Shown: positions 27,655 to 35,459 of the stretch, in pieces
Layout of the letters: each line of letters opens with the position of its first letter
Position numbering within the stretch: position 1 is the stretch's first letter
Assembly (NCBI RefSeq): GCF_023227905.1
Contig: NZ_JALOCF010000008.1
Coordinates: forward strand, 48,061 to 112,060
Origin: Methylobacter sp.
Lineage (GTDB): Bacteria > Pseudomonadota > Gammaproteobacteria > Methylococcales > Methylomonadaceae
Length of the DNA stretch: 64,000 nucleotides
Reading direction: 5' to 3'
Notes under the pieces: generated by a model
The model's input: only the letters and a program-made list of their open reading frames with translations
The model's database searches: none
Told to the model about the DNA's origin: nothing
Program-made: the position numbers and the translations under genes

Positions 27655-28067
27655 AAAGTGATATGAGAAATTTAACCAAAAAACTAGCCGCCTAGAATAA
27701 CATAAAAAGCATGATGATTTGTTGGTAATCATTAATCTGGTTTATGCAAACCACAACAACCTTGTTCGCAATGAAATCGATGCGGCGATGAGTAAGTTTC
27801 TGACGAAATATGTTATGTAATAAATATGTAAACTTTCAAAATCGTGGAGTTATTCAGAGAATGCGAGTGACAAGCAAGGACGTGGCAGTAGCTGCTGCGT
27901 GATTTTTCACAGCTTGCTTGAACTTGGATGCCAAACAAGCTCTCAGTGAAAACAGCAAAGTTCCAGCGAAATATTATGCTAAAAATAAATTTTCGATGAA
28001 CCGCTTCATCGCACATAAAACACAGCCAATGGATAAAGCAGAGAAACTGTCTATCATATAGCTTATG
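27655..28067. other. Gap of about 410 bases with possible remnants of coding sequence
   Basis: No intact gene is visible. At 27861-27902 a 13-codon reading frame, MRVTSKDVAVAAA, resembles the start of the LacI-family helix-turn-helix, and a further 45-codon open stretch ending near 28060 has protein-like codon use in another frame. These may be decayed regulator sequence, or chance. Confidence 0.3.
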
Positions 28068-28733
28068 TTAATGCTGGTGCTCATGTTCATGTTCATGTTC
28101 ATGTTCGTGATCATGTTGATGCTCGTGAGCACCAGCATCCTGCATTTGGGCAGCATCAACGCCTACGCCGTATTTATAAACCATCAACCCGCCTAAATCC
28201 GCACCCAGCAGCATCACAATACACAGTAAGCCCGCTAAGATCAGAAAAAAACTGTTAGCCCCACCTTGGATGACTCCGCCGGTTTTCCAGCGCCAGACCG
28301 ACAATAAAGCCGCCAAAGACAACACAGATACACCAAAATGTTCATGCCGCTCCATGATTTCATGAACATCATCCCCATGCGGCACTGTATTTGCAGCAAT
28401 GAAACCGGCCATCACCGTAAAGGCAGCGCTTACGGCGCCCAAGTAAAGCAGCCAGCTCGCGACATTGCGCCAGTGTTGCTTTTTTGCCAGCGTGCCGACC
28501 AGATCCAAAACAAAAAAAGCCGATAAAAACGCGAGCGGAAAATGCACCAACATAGGATGAATGTTATCCATGCTGGAGATGCCGGGCAGCAAAACCGAAA
28601 AAATACCCTCAGGATCATGAGATGAGAGCTCTTCGAAAAAAGCCAGCAAACTTGCAACACTTTCTGCGATGCCGCCGCCGTGATCGGCTCCGCCATGAAT
28701 TTGAAAAGACAAATAGTTATACATATTGACCAT
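28068..28733 (-). CDS. DUF2231 membrane protein with histidine-rich tail
   Basis: Start chosen at 28733 (MVNMYNYL); 28724 is an alternative. The 221-residue product has four hydrophobic helices typical of DUF2231: IHPMLVHFPLAFLSAFFVLD (with the conserved HPxLVHFP motif), a second ending before GDDVHEIMERHEHFG, then two more. The C-terminus is a run of HEHQHDHEHEHEHEHEHQH type, a likely metal-binding tail. Haem or metal binding has been suggested for some members but the family role is unknown. The tail is encoded by a hexanucleotide repeat that may vary in length. Confidence 0.85.
   Translation of the reverse strand: MVNMYNYLSFQIHGGADHGGGIAESVASLLAFFEELSSHDPEGIFSVLLPGISSMDNIHPMLVHFPLAFLSAFFVLDLVGTLAKKQHWRNVASWLLYLGAVSAAFTVMAGFIAANTVPHGDDVHEIMERHEHFGVSVLSLAALLSVWRWKTGGVIQGGANSFFLILAGLLCIVMLLGADLGGLMVYKYGVGVDAAQMQDAGAHEHQHDHEHEHEHEHEHQH
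28081..28128. repeat. Hexanucleotide repeat encoding the His/Glu tail
   Basis: Four perfect TCATGT units at 28081-28104 followed by degenerate units to about 28128. On the minus strand each unit encodes a His-Glu pair. Slippage would add or remove two residues without breaking the frame. Confidence 0.85.
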
Positions 28734-28805
28734 CGTTTTTATTTGTAAGAAAGGTAATCTACTTGATATTCGGGCAATTGCAAACAAGCTTGCAAGGTTT
28801 TTAGT

Positions 28806-29609
28806 CTAATCGTGCCGCTGGGCATCAACCGGCAATTTGTCGAACACCGGATGCTTGGTAATACCGTAATGTTCGGGATAATAAACCGCTCCCAGATACA
28901 GACCATAAGGAGGCGCCGTAACGCCGCCCAGCTTTCTGCATCTGAACTCAAGCAACTCTTTTGTCCAGTTTACATCCTGCTTACCGGCCCCTATGTCGAT
29001 CAACACCCCGGCAATATTCCTGACCATGTGATGCAAAAAAGCATTGGCGGAAATATCGATAACGACCTTATCATCGTCCCGATACACATCAATAAAGTAC
29101 ATTTTCCGGCAAGGGCTTTTGGATTGGCAATTTTGCGCCCTGAATGTGGAAAAATCATGATGCCCGATCAAATGCTGGGCCGCCTGATGCATTTTATCGG
29201 CATCCAACGGACTGTGATGCCAAGTCACCTGATTGCGCAGCAGCGCCGATTTGATCGGCCGATTAAGAATGACGTAGCGGTAAAAACGGGCAATGGCGCT
29301 GTATCTGGCGTGAAAATCGCCCACCGCAGGTTTAACCCAGGTGATCCTGACATCATCCGGCAGATTACTGTTGCCGCCCAGCACCCAGGTATGCAGTTCG
29401 CGCTCCACTTTTGCGTCGAAATGCACCACTTGCTCGAGCGCGTGCACGCCGGTATCGGTTCTTCCGGCGCATTGCACGGTAACCTTATGATTGGCGACTT
29501 TCGATAAAGCCTGCTCCAGCGCCTGCTGGACACTGCGTTGCTCGGTTTGCCACTGCCAGCCAGAAAAGCCGCTGCCATCGTATTCAATGCCTAAAACGAT
29601 ACGCGACAT
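28806..29609 (-). CDS. truA: tRNA pseudouridine synthase A
   Basis: A 267-residue enzyme modifying positions 38-40 of tRNA anticodon arms. The catalytic Asp is in QCAGRTDTGVHALEQVVHFD; YRYVILNR, FSTFRAQNCQSKSP and FLHHMVRNIAGVLIDIG are conserved. The start MSRIVLGIEYDGSGFSGWQWQ is typical. It heads the minus-strand group leading to trpF. Confidence 0.97.
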   Translation of the reverse strand: MSRIVLGIEYDGSGFSGWQWQTEQRSVQQALEQALSKVANHKVTVQCAGRTDTGVHALEQVVHFDAKVERELHTWVLGGNSNLPDDVRITWVKPAVGDFHARYSAIARFYRYVILNRPIKSALLRNQVTWHHSPLDADKMHQAAQHLIGHHDFSTFRAQNCQSKSPCRKMYFIDVYRDDDKVVIDISANAFLHHMVRNIAGVLIDIGAGKQDVNWTKELLEFRCRKLGGVTAPPYGLYLGAVYYPEHYGITKHPVFDKLPVDAQRHD

Positions 29610-29633
29610 TCAAACCCCATAACAAAAAAATAA

Positions 29634-30140
29634 TTACTCATATATATAAACTTTAATTCCAACATCAATGTTGTTAAACAAATCCAGCACATCGGCATTC
29701 TTCATCCGGATACAGCCGTGCGATTCAGGCCTGCCGTTCATTAAGTGATCAGGACAGCCGTGGATATAAATATACCGCCAAGTGCTGTCAACCTTGCCGT
29801 AGCGGTTCTTGCCCGGCTCCAGGCCGCCCAGCCACAATATCCGGGTCAATATCCAGTCGCGTTGCGGGTATTGCATAACTAAATCCGCATTGTAAATTTC
29901 CCCCGTGGCGCGCCTGCCGATAAAAACTGAATTTAACGGCTGCCCTGCTCCAATCTTGGCCCTGATTTTATGCCAGCCGGTAGGCGTGCACTCACTGCCC
30001 ATCAGTTGGCCCGCACCGTTTTTAGCCGTGGAAACCGGATAGCGCTGCACCGGCATACCATCCGCATAAACCGTCAGTTGCTGGCTGGCGATGCAAATAT
30101 CCAGATAATCTTGCATATCGCCCACGCCATTATTTTTCAT
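29634..30140 (-). CDS. L,D-transpeptidase (YkuD domain)
   Basis: A 168-residue protein consisting almost only of a YkuD catalytic domain. The active site is HGC with His141 and Cys143 in ESHGCIRMKNADVLDLF; a second conserved His is in YIYIHGCPD. Such enzymes form 3-3 peptidoglycan crosslinks or attach lipoproteins. There is no clear signal peptide from either candidate start (30140 or 30116, MQDYLDICI), which is unusual for a periplasmic enzyme; some short cytoplasm-predicted YkuD proteins of this kind are common in proteobacteria. The family call is firm. Confidence 0.88.
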   Translation of the reverse strand: MKNNGVGDMQDYLDICIASQQLTVYADGMPVQRYPVSTAKNGAGQLMGSECTPTGWHKIRAKIGAGQPLNSVFIGRRATGEIYNADLVMQYPQRDWILTRILWLGGLEPGKNRYGKVDSTWRYIYIHGCPDHLMNGRPESHGCIRMKNADVLDLFNNIDVGIKVYIYE

Positions 30141-30236
30141 TTAACACCTACACCACATCCCAAACAGAACAAATTATTGCAATAAAATAACTCATCTTAA
30201 AAACGGCTATCCCGACAATCCGTCCACCCGCCGGTT

Positions 30237-31238
30237 TCAATCAACCTTGGTCAAAAGATCCAATGGGCTCAACACCCCTCTGCCGCCTTTATTCAAAACA
30301 TGGGTATAAATCATTGTCGTGCTGACATCAGCATGCCCCAATAACTCCTGCACCGTGCCAATATCGTAGCCGCCTTCCAGCAAATGCGTTGCAAACGAAT
30401 GCCGAAAAGTATGCGGCGTGGCCGCTTTAGTCAAACCCGCATCACGTACCGCCTGCTTAACTGCCCGCTGTATGGATTGCTCCGGCACATGATGACGGCG
30501 TACTATTTTAGTGCGCGGATCTGTCGATAATTTAGCCGCAGGAAACACATACTGCCAAATCCATTCTTTTGCCGCAGCCGGATATTTACGCTCCAGCGCA
30601 AAAGGCATAAACACCGCACCAAAGCCTTGCGTTAAATCGTTTTCATGCAGCTCTCGTACCTTGAGCAAATGCGCCTGTAAAGGCGCGACCAGCGACAATG
30701 GCAACATCGTCACCCGATCTTTAGATCCCTTGCCGTTACGAATTAAAATCTCACTCCGTTTAATATCAACATCCTGCACACGCAAGCGCAAACACTCCAT
30801 AATCCGCATTCCGGTTCCATACAACAGACTTGCAATTAGCCACTGCGTACCAGTCAGCCGCGATAAAATCGCCTGAATCTCATCGCGATTTAACACTACC
30901 GGCAAGCGTTTAGGCACCTTAGCCTGCTCCACGTTACCCAACCATGGCAACTCAATTGCCAACACCTCTTTATAAAGGAACAACAACGCGCATTTGGCTT
31001 GATTTTGCGTAGAAGCCGACACTCGACCATTAACCGCCAAATGTGTTAAAAACTGCCCCACCTCAGCAGCGCCCATGTCACGCGGGTGTTTCTTACCAAA
31101 ATGCAGGATAAAGCGCTTAATCCAATCCGTATAAGCTTGCTCAGTTCGGATACTATAATGCTTCAAGCGAATTTTGCCTCTGACTTGATCAAGCAACTTA
31201 GGCTCTTGCCTAGATAAATTCTCTGATGGGTATTGCAT
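30237..31238 (-). CDS. intI: Integron integrase IntI
   Basis: A 333-residue tyrosine recombinase. Catalytic residues are Arg145 (GTGMRIMEC), Lys170, His276 and Arg279 (TPHTFRHSFATH), His302 (LLGHADVSTT) and Tyr311 (MIYTHV). The insert peculiar to integron integrases, which grips the extrahelical bases of folded attC, is present at about 209-232 (FMPFALERKYPAAAKEW). The gene is divergent from the cassette array, the usual arrangement. No LexA box of the CTGT-N8-ACAG type was seen upstream, so SOS control is not supported by this sequence. Confidence 0.97.
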   Translation of the reverse strand: MQYPSENLSRQEPKLLDQVRGKIRLKHYSIRTEQAYTDWIKRFILHFGKKHPRDMGAAEVGQFLTHLAVNGRVSASTQNQAKCALLFLYKEVLAIELPWLGNVEQAKVPKRLPVVLNRDEIQAILSRLTGTQWLIASLLYGTGMRIMECLRLRVQDVDIKRSEILIRNGKGSKDRVTMLPLSLVAPLQAHLLKVRELHENDLTQGFGAVFMPFALERKYPAAAKEWIWQYVFPAAKLSTDPRTKIVRRHHVPEQSIQRAVKQAVRDAGLTKAATPHTFRHSFATHLLEGGYDIGTVQELLGHADVSTTMIYTHVLNKGGRGVLSPLDLLTKVD

Positions 31239-31318
31239 TTAATTTAGGATGTGCTAAATTTCTCTAGGTTAATGAAATTAAAGTAATTTTACATTTTTAT
31301 AAGTAATTAGACAACAGT

Positions 31319-31347
31319 TTGACGCAATGTTTGGCGTCTATTAGGAT
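31319..31347 (+). promoter_or_regulatory. Putative cassette promoter Pc
   Basis: TTGACG at 31319-31324 and TAGGAT at 31342-31347 with a 17-base spacer, pointing into the array and ending 12 bases before the attI crossover. Matches to consensus are 5/6 and 4/6. Confidence 0.5.
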
Positions 31348-31350
31348 GTC

Positions 31351-31366
31351 TAATATTAGTTAGATC
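31351..31366 (+). other. Putative attI crossover site
   Basis: GTTAGAT at 31359-31365 fits the GTTRRRY core at which IntI inserts cassettes; it lies between intI and the first cassette gene, 41 bases before its start. Recombination would occur after G31359. Assigned from position and core match only. Confidence 0.55.
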
Positions 31367-31406
31367 ACAGCGGCACCACACGCTATCGCACATAAGGAAA
31401 AAGTTA

Positions 31407-32834
31407 ATGAATGGCCTCATTCCTAAGCCACAAATGCAATTGGTCGACCCGCAAGCTCAGATCATCGTAGATTTCTTGAAGAATATCGGATTACCTCACG
31501 ACAACATTATTGCCGCACACGATCAAAGAGCAATCATCGGGCAGAACCTTCCTGGCTTTATTGAGTCTTTACCCGCCGAAGTCAAACAGGGCGCGAGGTA
31601 TCTATCAAAATTCGTTGTGGGGGCTGGATTTGGCCTGTTTGACTATTCCCTAAATGCCATCTGGAATGAAGTTGTTCTTGACCTACATAAGAAGGCAATA
31701 GCCTATGGACTGGATATTTTTTACGACGCCGCTATCGGTGGAAAAGCAAGAGAGTTTTATCAAACCGAGGATGATCTTCGCTCCCTTAAGGACGCGGTGC
31801 TTCTTGATACCTGTAGAAAGCTAGAACTAATCAGCGATACTACACACAAGAAGCTCAAGCATATTCTTGATATGCGAAACGATATTGGCATTTCGCATCC
31901 TACTAACTACACCATCAATGCTTTTGAGTTGCTAGGTTGGCTGCAAACCTGTATTCAGGACGTACTCAATGATCGTCCGACGGAGGCCGCTCTTCAGGTG
32001 CAAGCATTTATTCAGAATCTGAAGACATACACCCAACTCCTTGACCCCGCAAATCTGGCAAGTATTGCAAACAAAATTAGCGCATTGGCCTCGCACCACT
32101 GCGGCAATATTCTACGAACCATGTTCGGTATTTACGTTGCTCCCGATACAGACCCGCAAGTACGCAAGAATATTTCTTTGCTGGCCGTCTCTGTTTGGAA
32201 ATCGAGTAGTGACGATACCAAGTATCGACTAGGCTTGACCTTGGAAGGGTACAACACCAATCTCTATCGCGATAAATACCAACTTGGCGAGCAGTTCTTC
32301 CAATCGGTTAATGGAAACGCTTTTCGCTCAAACTCAGAACGAGCAATTATTGTTGATGGCCTAATTGATCAATTACTTGAGAAGCATAATGGCTGGGATA
32401 ACTTCCATCACGAAGCACCCGTTGCAGATAGCATCTCGTCCTACATAAACGGACAACAGGACATTCTCCAAAACTTTGCGCCAAAGCTAATTAAGGTTGT
32501 CCTCATGTGCCGCATCGGCAGGGGTATGTCGTACTGCAATGGTGTATCACCTCGCGGCCGCGTCTACTATGATCGGCTCCTTGGCTTGCTTGGCGATCAG
32601 TTCACCCCGACTGCGCTAACTGCTCTTACACAATATGAAATTCAAGCAAAACTAGAGCGCGACGTTTGCCGACAACAGGCCTGTCTTGCGCTCGGAGTTT
32701 TGAAGGCTGGCGTTGTTAACCAACGACTACAGGAATGCATCGACTTTTTGATTGCAAATCTTCCTGCTACAGGAAAGGCTGTTTTTGACTCTCGATTTAA
32801 GACTCTTTCGTCCAGCTATATTTCATGGTCGTGA
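31407..32834 (+). CDS. Cassette 1: HEPN-motif protein, candidate RNase/defence protein
   Basis: A 475-residue soluble, mostly helical protein with an AAGGAAAA ribosome site. Around residues 120-185 it reads like a HEPN domain: a helix with DLRSLKDAVLLDTCRKLELIS followed by HKKLKHILDMRNDIGISHPTNY, in which Arg157-Asn...His164 fits the RX4-6H active-site motif of HEPN ribonucleases, and then a Leu-rich helix. No nucleotidyltransferase antitoxin is encoded beside it. The C-terminal 250 residues are unrecognised. It is the first cassette and so the best expressed from Pc. HEPN proteins include toxins and abortive-infection effectors, but some lack RNase activity; a defence role is inference. Confidence 0.6.
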   Translation: MNGLIPKPQMQLVDPQAQIIVDFLKNIGLPHDNIIAAHDQRAIIGQNLPGFIESLPAEVKQGARYLSKFVVGAGFGLFDYSLNAIWNEVVLDLHKKAIAYGLDIFYDAAIGGKAREFYQTEDDLRSLKDAVLLDTCRKLELISDTTHKKLKHILDMRNDIGISHPTNYTINAFELLGWLQTCIQDVLNDRPTEAALQVQAFIQNLKTYTQLLDPANLASIANKISALASHHCGNILRTMFGIYVAPDTDPQVRKNISLLAVSVWKSSSDDTKYRLGLTLEGYNTNLYRDKYQLGEQFFQSVNGNAFRSNSERAIIVDGLIDQLLEKHNGWDNFHHEAPVADSISSYINGQQDILQNFAPKLIKVVLMCRIGRGMSYCNGVSPRGRVYYDRLLGLLGDQFTPTALTALTQYEIQAKLERDVCRQQACLALGVLKAGVVNQRLQECIDFLIANLPATGKAVFDSRFKTLSSSYISWS

Positions 32835-32922
32835 TCTAACATGGCGCTCAACCGGAGCGCGGTTATAATGCGGTTTTGTTTTTCAGCTTTCCGAGCCGCG
32901 CCCGGTTAGCTCTACGTTAGGC
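32834..32922 (+). repeat. attC of cassette 1 (resident family)
   Basis: R'' ATCTAAC at 32834-32840, R' GTTAGGC at 32916-32922, 89 bases, with CTAACATGGCGCTCAACCG facing CGGTTAGCTCTACGTTAG as the outer arms of the cruciform. It overlaps the stop codon of the cassette gene. Confidence 0.92.
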
Positions 32923-32929
32923 GCATACG

Positions 32930-33346
32930 ATGCGAACCACACTGCTCAGCTACCTCAGCGCCCCTGCCTTACTGGCAGTTGGCATCTTCGTGTTGGCTCT
33001 TGGGCGCGAACCCTTTGGCATCGAAATGTTCTTGGCCTATATTGTCAGCGGGTTCCTCTTTTACGCTGCGCCGCTGTTGCTGTGGGCTATCGTGGCAACA
33101 TTGGGGAAATTCTCAGGAGTTGTGTGGCACTCGGGGTTCGTTGCTTCTTGTCTAGCGCTTGTGGTGCTAGCGGTTTTTTCGCTTTTCTTCCGCGACCCGT
33201 CTGGCCTCCCAATGCAATGGCTCCTTTATTGGCCTCTCGCTATAATTCTCCAGGTTATTTTCGCAGGTTCATGTGCCCTCTATGTCGCTCGTAAGCGTTC
33301 TAAGAAATGCGCCTCTCAAGAAGCTCATTTCAACCAACTGTTATAA
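32930..33346 (+). CDS. Cassette 2: small integral membrane protein
   Basis: A 138-residue protein with four hydrophobic segments (about 8-24, 33-53, 60-82 and 97-120) and a basic C-terminus (RKRSKKCAS). I do not recognise a family. The reading frame begins 13 bases after the crossover of the preceding attC. Its present stop codon (TAA 33344-33346) lies in the left end of the IS110 element; in the reconstructed uninterrupted cassette the frame would run 12 codons into the attC before stopping, so the insertion changed the C-terminus. Confidence 0.6.
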   Translation: MRTTLLSYLSAPALLAVGIFVLALGREPFGIEMFLAYIVSGFLFYAAPLLLWAIVATLGKFSGVVWHSGFVASCLALVVLAVFSLFFRDPSGLPMQWLLYWPLAIILQVIFAGSCALYVARKRSKKCASQEAHFNQLL

Positions 33347-33355
33347 AAAGCATTT

Positions 33356-34687
33356 TTAAACGCTTTCTGGCATAGGAGTTAACTGAAAGCCGATCTGCTC
33401 AGCACGTTTGGTTAAATTTTTAATGACTCGTTGGCGATATTTTTCTTCATAATATTCCTGACCTTGATCCACATATTCTTGCCCTTGGGTGAGCATCGCA
33501 TAAATCAGCCGTGCCAGTTTATGGGCACAAGCGGTGACGGCTTTGGCTTTGTCCATGCGACCACAAAGTCTTCGGTAGTACGCCCCTAAAGCCGATCGGC
33601 TGGCGCGTAAATTTACCGCCGCCATTTTCAGCGCTTGCGCAGCACGGTTGGTGATGCGACTCGTTGCTGCCGAGATTTTCTTACCGCCGGATATTTTTGT
33701 TCCAGGACACAATCCCAACCACGAGGCAAAATGCTTGGCATCTTTAAAACGTGATAAATCAGCACCGGTTTCTGCCACCACCTTAAACGCGGTCGTCACA
33801 TCAATGCCATCAATCCGCGTTAAATCCACACCGCACATTTGCATCAACAGCGTTCTGGCATCGAAGTTCGGCGCATTCTTGGACTTGCCACCGCGCCGCT
33901 TGGGTTTATCGGCTTTCAGATCGTTGCGGGCGAGGTCTTTGAGCATTTTTTCCAGTTGCCTGTCGCATTCCAGGATCTGTACGGCATAAGCATCGTACAA
34001 GGCCACGGCTTGTTTCAGGGCGAACAGATGCTCTTCCCGCCAGTTGCCCTGCAAGGCTTTGGCGATCTCCTCCTCACTGGCTTTGATGTGATGATTACGG
34101 TATTTTGCCAAGACCTGGCCATCACGTTCGCCTGCCAGAATGGCACGAATAATTTTCTGCCCCGTTTCGCCCACCACATCGGAAATCACTTCCGTTAGAA
34201 GTAGATTCATCAACAGCAAAGCTTTTTGAATATGCTGAATGTGCTTGGCTTGATTGCGCAGTAGCATTTCTCTTAGCCGAGCCACTGCCCGCAATGCACA
34301 ATAGTCACCCTGCGGTCGAAATGCGCCCGACAGCAGGCCAAAACTCATCAACTGTTGTAACCACTGGCAATCCAGTACGTCCGATTTACGCCCGGAAACA
34401 TTTTTCACATGGCGTGCGTTGACCAGATAAACGGTAAAACCCTTCGATTCCAGTAGCTCAAACAGAGGAATCCAATACACGCCGGTGGATTCCATCGCCA
34501 CCGTATCCACGTCACACGCAGTCAACCAATCGGCCAGTGCATAAAGATCAGCGGTAAAACTCAGGAATTCACGCACGGGTTGCTCGTCCCTGCCTGGTGG
34601 CACTGCCACGAAATGGCTGGAGGCGCCAATGTCGATACCCGCCGCGTTGGGATGGGTGAGTTCAAAATGGTTCTTGATTTTGCTCAT
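33356..34687 (-). CDS. IS110-family transposase (bridge recombinase)
   Basis: A 443-residue protein with the two-part IS110 architecture. The N-terminal RuvC-like domain holds the DEDD residues Asp19 (GIDIGASS), Glu66 (AMESTGVYW), Asp103 and Asp106 (KSDVLDCQW). A helical region follows, and the C-terminal Transposase_20 domain contains GIDVTTAFKVVAETG, FASWLGLCPG and the serine region KISGGKK with Ser333 as the likely nucleophile. All catalytic positions appear intact, so the element may be active. Such recombinases insert circular elements at sites chosen by an RNA encoded in the element's non-coding end. Confidence 0.93.
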   Translation of the reverse strand: MSKIKNHFELTHPNAAGIDIGASSHFVAVPPGRDEQPVREFLSFTADLYALADWLTACDVDTVAMESTGVYWIPLFELLESKGFTVYLVNARHVKNVSGRKSDVLDCQWLQQLMSFGLLSGAFRPQGDYCALRAVARLREMLLRNQAKHIQHIQKALLLMNLLLTEVISDVVGETGQKIIRAILAGERDGQVLAKYRNHHIKASEEEIAKALQGNWREEHLFALKQAVALYDAYAVQILECDRQLEKMLKDLARNDLKADKPKRRGGKSKNAPNFDARTLLMQMCGVDLTRIDGIDVTTAFKVVAETGADLSRFKDAKHFASWLGLCPGTKISGGKKISAATSRITNRAAQALKMAAVNLRASRSALGAYYRRLCGRMDKAKAVTACAHKLARLIYAMLTQGQEYVDQGQEYYEEKYRQRVIKNLTKRAEQIGFQLTPMPESV

Positions 34688-34939
34688 AACGATACCCCCC
34701 TATTAGAATAGGAAAAGCCTACATCACTGGGGAAACGTCTTGTGAATCACTCTCTCAAACGGGATAGTCAGGGAGCCTGACTTCACCAATAGCACCGACG
34801 TATTCCTAAACCACGCTAACATTCGGGCGCGAACGCACCATTGGCCAATCGGTATTTAGCGATGTAGACTACCTGGTAATTGTAGCACCGCCTCCTTGAG
34901 CTTCTTTAAAACACCTTCCGGCTTTAGGTGGTTACTTCG
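34688..34939 (-). ncRNA. Candidate bridge (seek) RNA region of the IS110 element
   Basis: A 250-base non-coding stretch upstream of the transposase, where IS110-group elements encode their guide RNA. It contains short stems (GTCAGG/CCTGAC at 34767-34781; CACCT/AGGTG at 34912-34930) and, at 34814-34822, CGCTAACAT, which is identical to the element/attC junction at 34938-34946 and includes the target CTAACAT. Transcribed with the transposase, that stretch would be complementary to the top strand of the target. The matching left guide was not found. RNA ends are not known. Confidence 0.45.
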
Positions 34940-35026
34940 CTAACATGGCGCTCAACCGGAGCGCGGTTATAATGCGGTTTTATTTTTCAGCTTTCCGGGT
35001 CGCGCCCGGTTAGCTCTACGTTAGGG
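34940..35026 (+). repeat. attC of cassette 2 (resident family), interrupted by the IS at its R'' box
   Basis: CTAACATGGCGCTCAACCG through to R' GTTAGGG at 35020-35026, near-identical to the attC at 32834. The first bases of R'' lie on the other side of the IS110 element at 33332-33337. Confidence 0.88.
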
Positions 35027-35036
35027 CTTATCCCAG

Positions 35037-35369
35037 ATGGCATTTTGTGCTCAAAAATATTTGCCTGTTGGTTTTGGGTTGTTATCAACCATTGGCGCGG
35101 CCTTGCTGCTCTTCATCATGTTCAAGGCCGGGTGTGCTGGTGATCCAAAGGGCGGATCGTTTGGCAACCCAGTTCGCGCACTGCAATTGGAAAGTTTTGG
35201 CCTTCTTCCTTTGCTTCTCAGTGCGGCCTCAGGTGGCGCTGCAATTGGCTTGATGTCAAAATCAGTCCATCGCGTTGCACAAGGGTTAGCCATTGCAACT
35301 TTTACACTTTTTTGCTTATGGATGACTGGTGTGCAATTCGAGATATGGGGCATTCAATCATGCTTCTAA
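35037..35369 (+). CDS. Cassette 3: small membrane protein of unknown function
   Basis: A 110-residue protein with three hydrophobic segments (about 8-28, 52-72 and 83-103) and a polar loop GCAGDPKGGSFGNPVR between the first two. No family recognised. It begins 17 bases after the R' crossover of the preceding attC and its stop codon abuts the next attC, the compact layout expected for a cassette gene. Confidence 0.6.
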   Translation: MAFCAQKYLPVGFGLLSTIGAALLLFIMFKAGCAGDPKGGSFGNPVRALQLESFGLLPLLLSAASGGAAIGLMSKSVHRVAQGLAIATFTLFCLWMTGVQFEIWGIQSCF

Positions 35370-35459
35370 CCCTAACCGAGCGCTCAACCGGAGCGCGGTT
35401 ATAATGCGGTTTTATTTTTTCAGCTTTCCGTGCCGCGCCCGGTTAGCTTTACGTTATGC
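35370..35459 (+). repeat. attC of cassette 3 (resident family)
   Basis: R'' CCCTAAC at 35370-35376 and R' GTTATGC at 35453-35459; the central part is nearly identical to the attC at 32834, differing at the start (CTAACCGAGCGCTC) and by one added T. Confidence 0.9.

Larger units (their letters stand above)
33338..34941 (-). mobile_element. IS110-family insertion sequence in an attC site
   Basis: About 1.6 kb. The transposase gene ends within 20 bases of the left junction, and 250 non-coding bases lie upstream of it at the right junction. Both junctions show the dinucleotide CT (33338-33339 and 34940-34941); removing one copy with the element joins ...TCAACCAA-CT-AACATGGCG..., restoring a normal attC R'' box. 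A long non-coding side upstream of the transposase and a CT core are features of the IS110 group. No terminal inverted repeats were seen, as usual for that group. Confidence 0.8.

Noticed and set aside
27813..28016. A 67-codon minus-strand frame in the gap after trpF
   Set aside because: Composition is not protein-like and there is no ribosome site; other frames in the same stretch look more coding-like.
31239..31358. LexA box upstream of intI
   Set aside because: Only an isolated CTGTT was found, without a properly spaced ACAG half; SOS control is not supported.
33347..34939. Assignment of the IS to the IS1111-attC group
   Set aside because: That group has its long non-coding end downstream of the transposase and subterminal inverted repeats; here the long end is upstream and no such repeats were seen.
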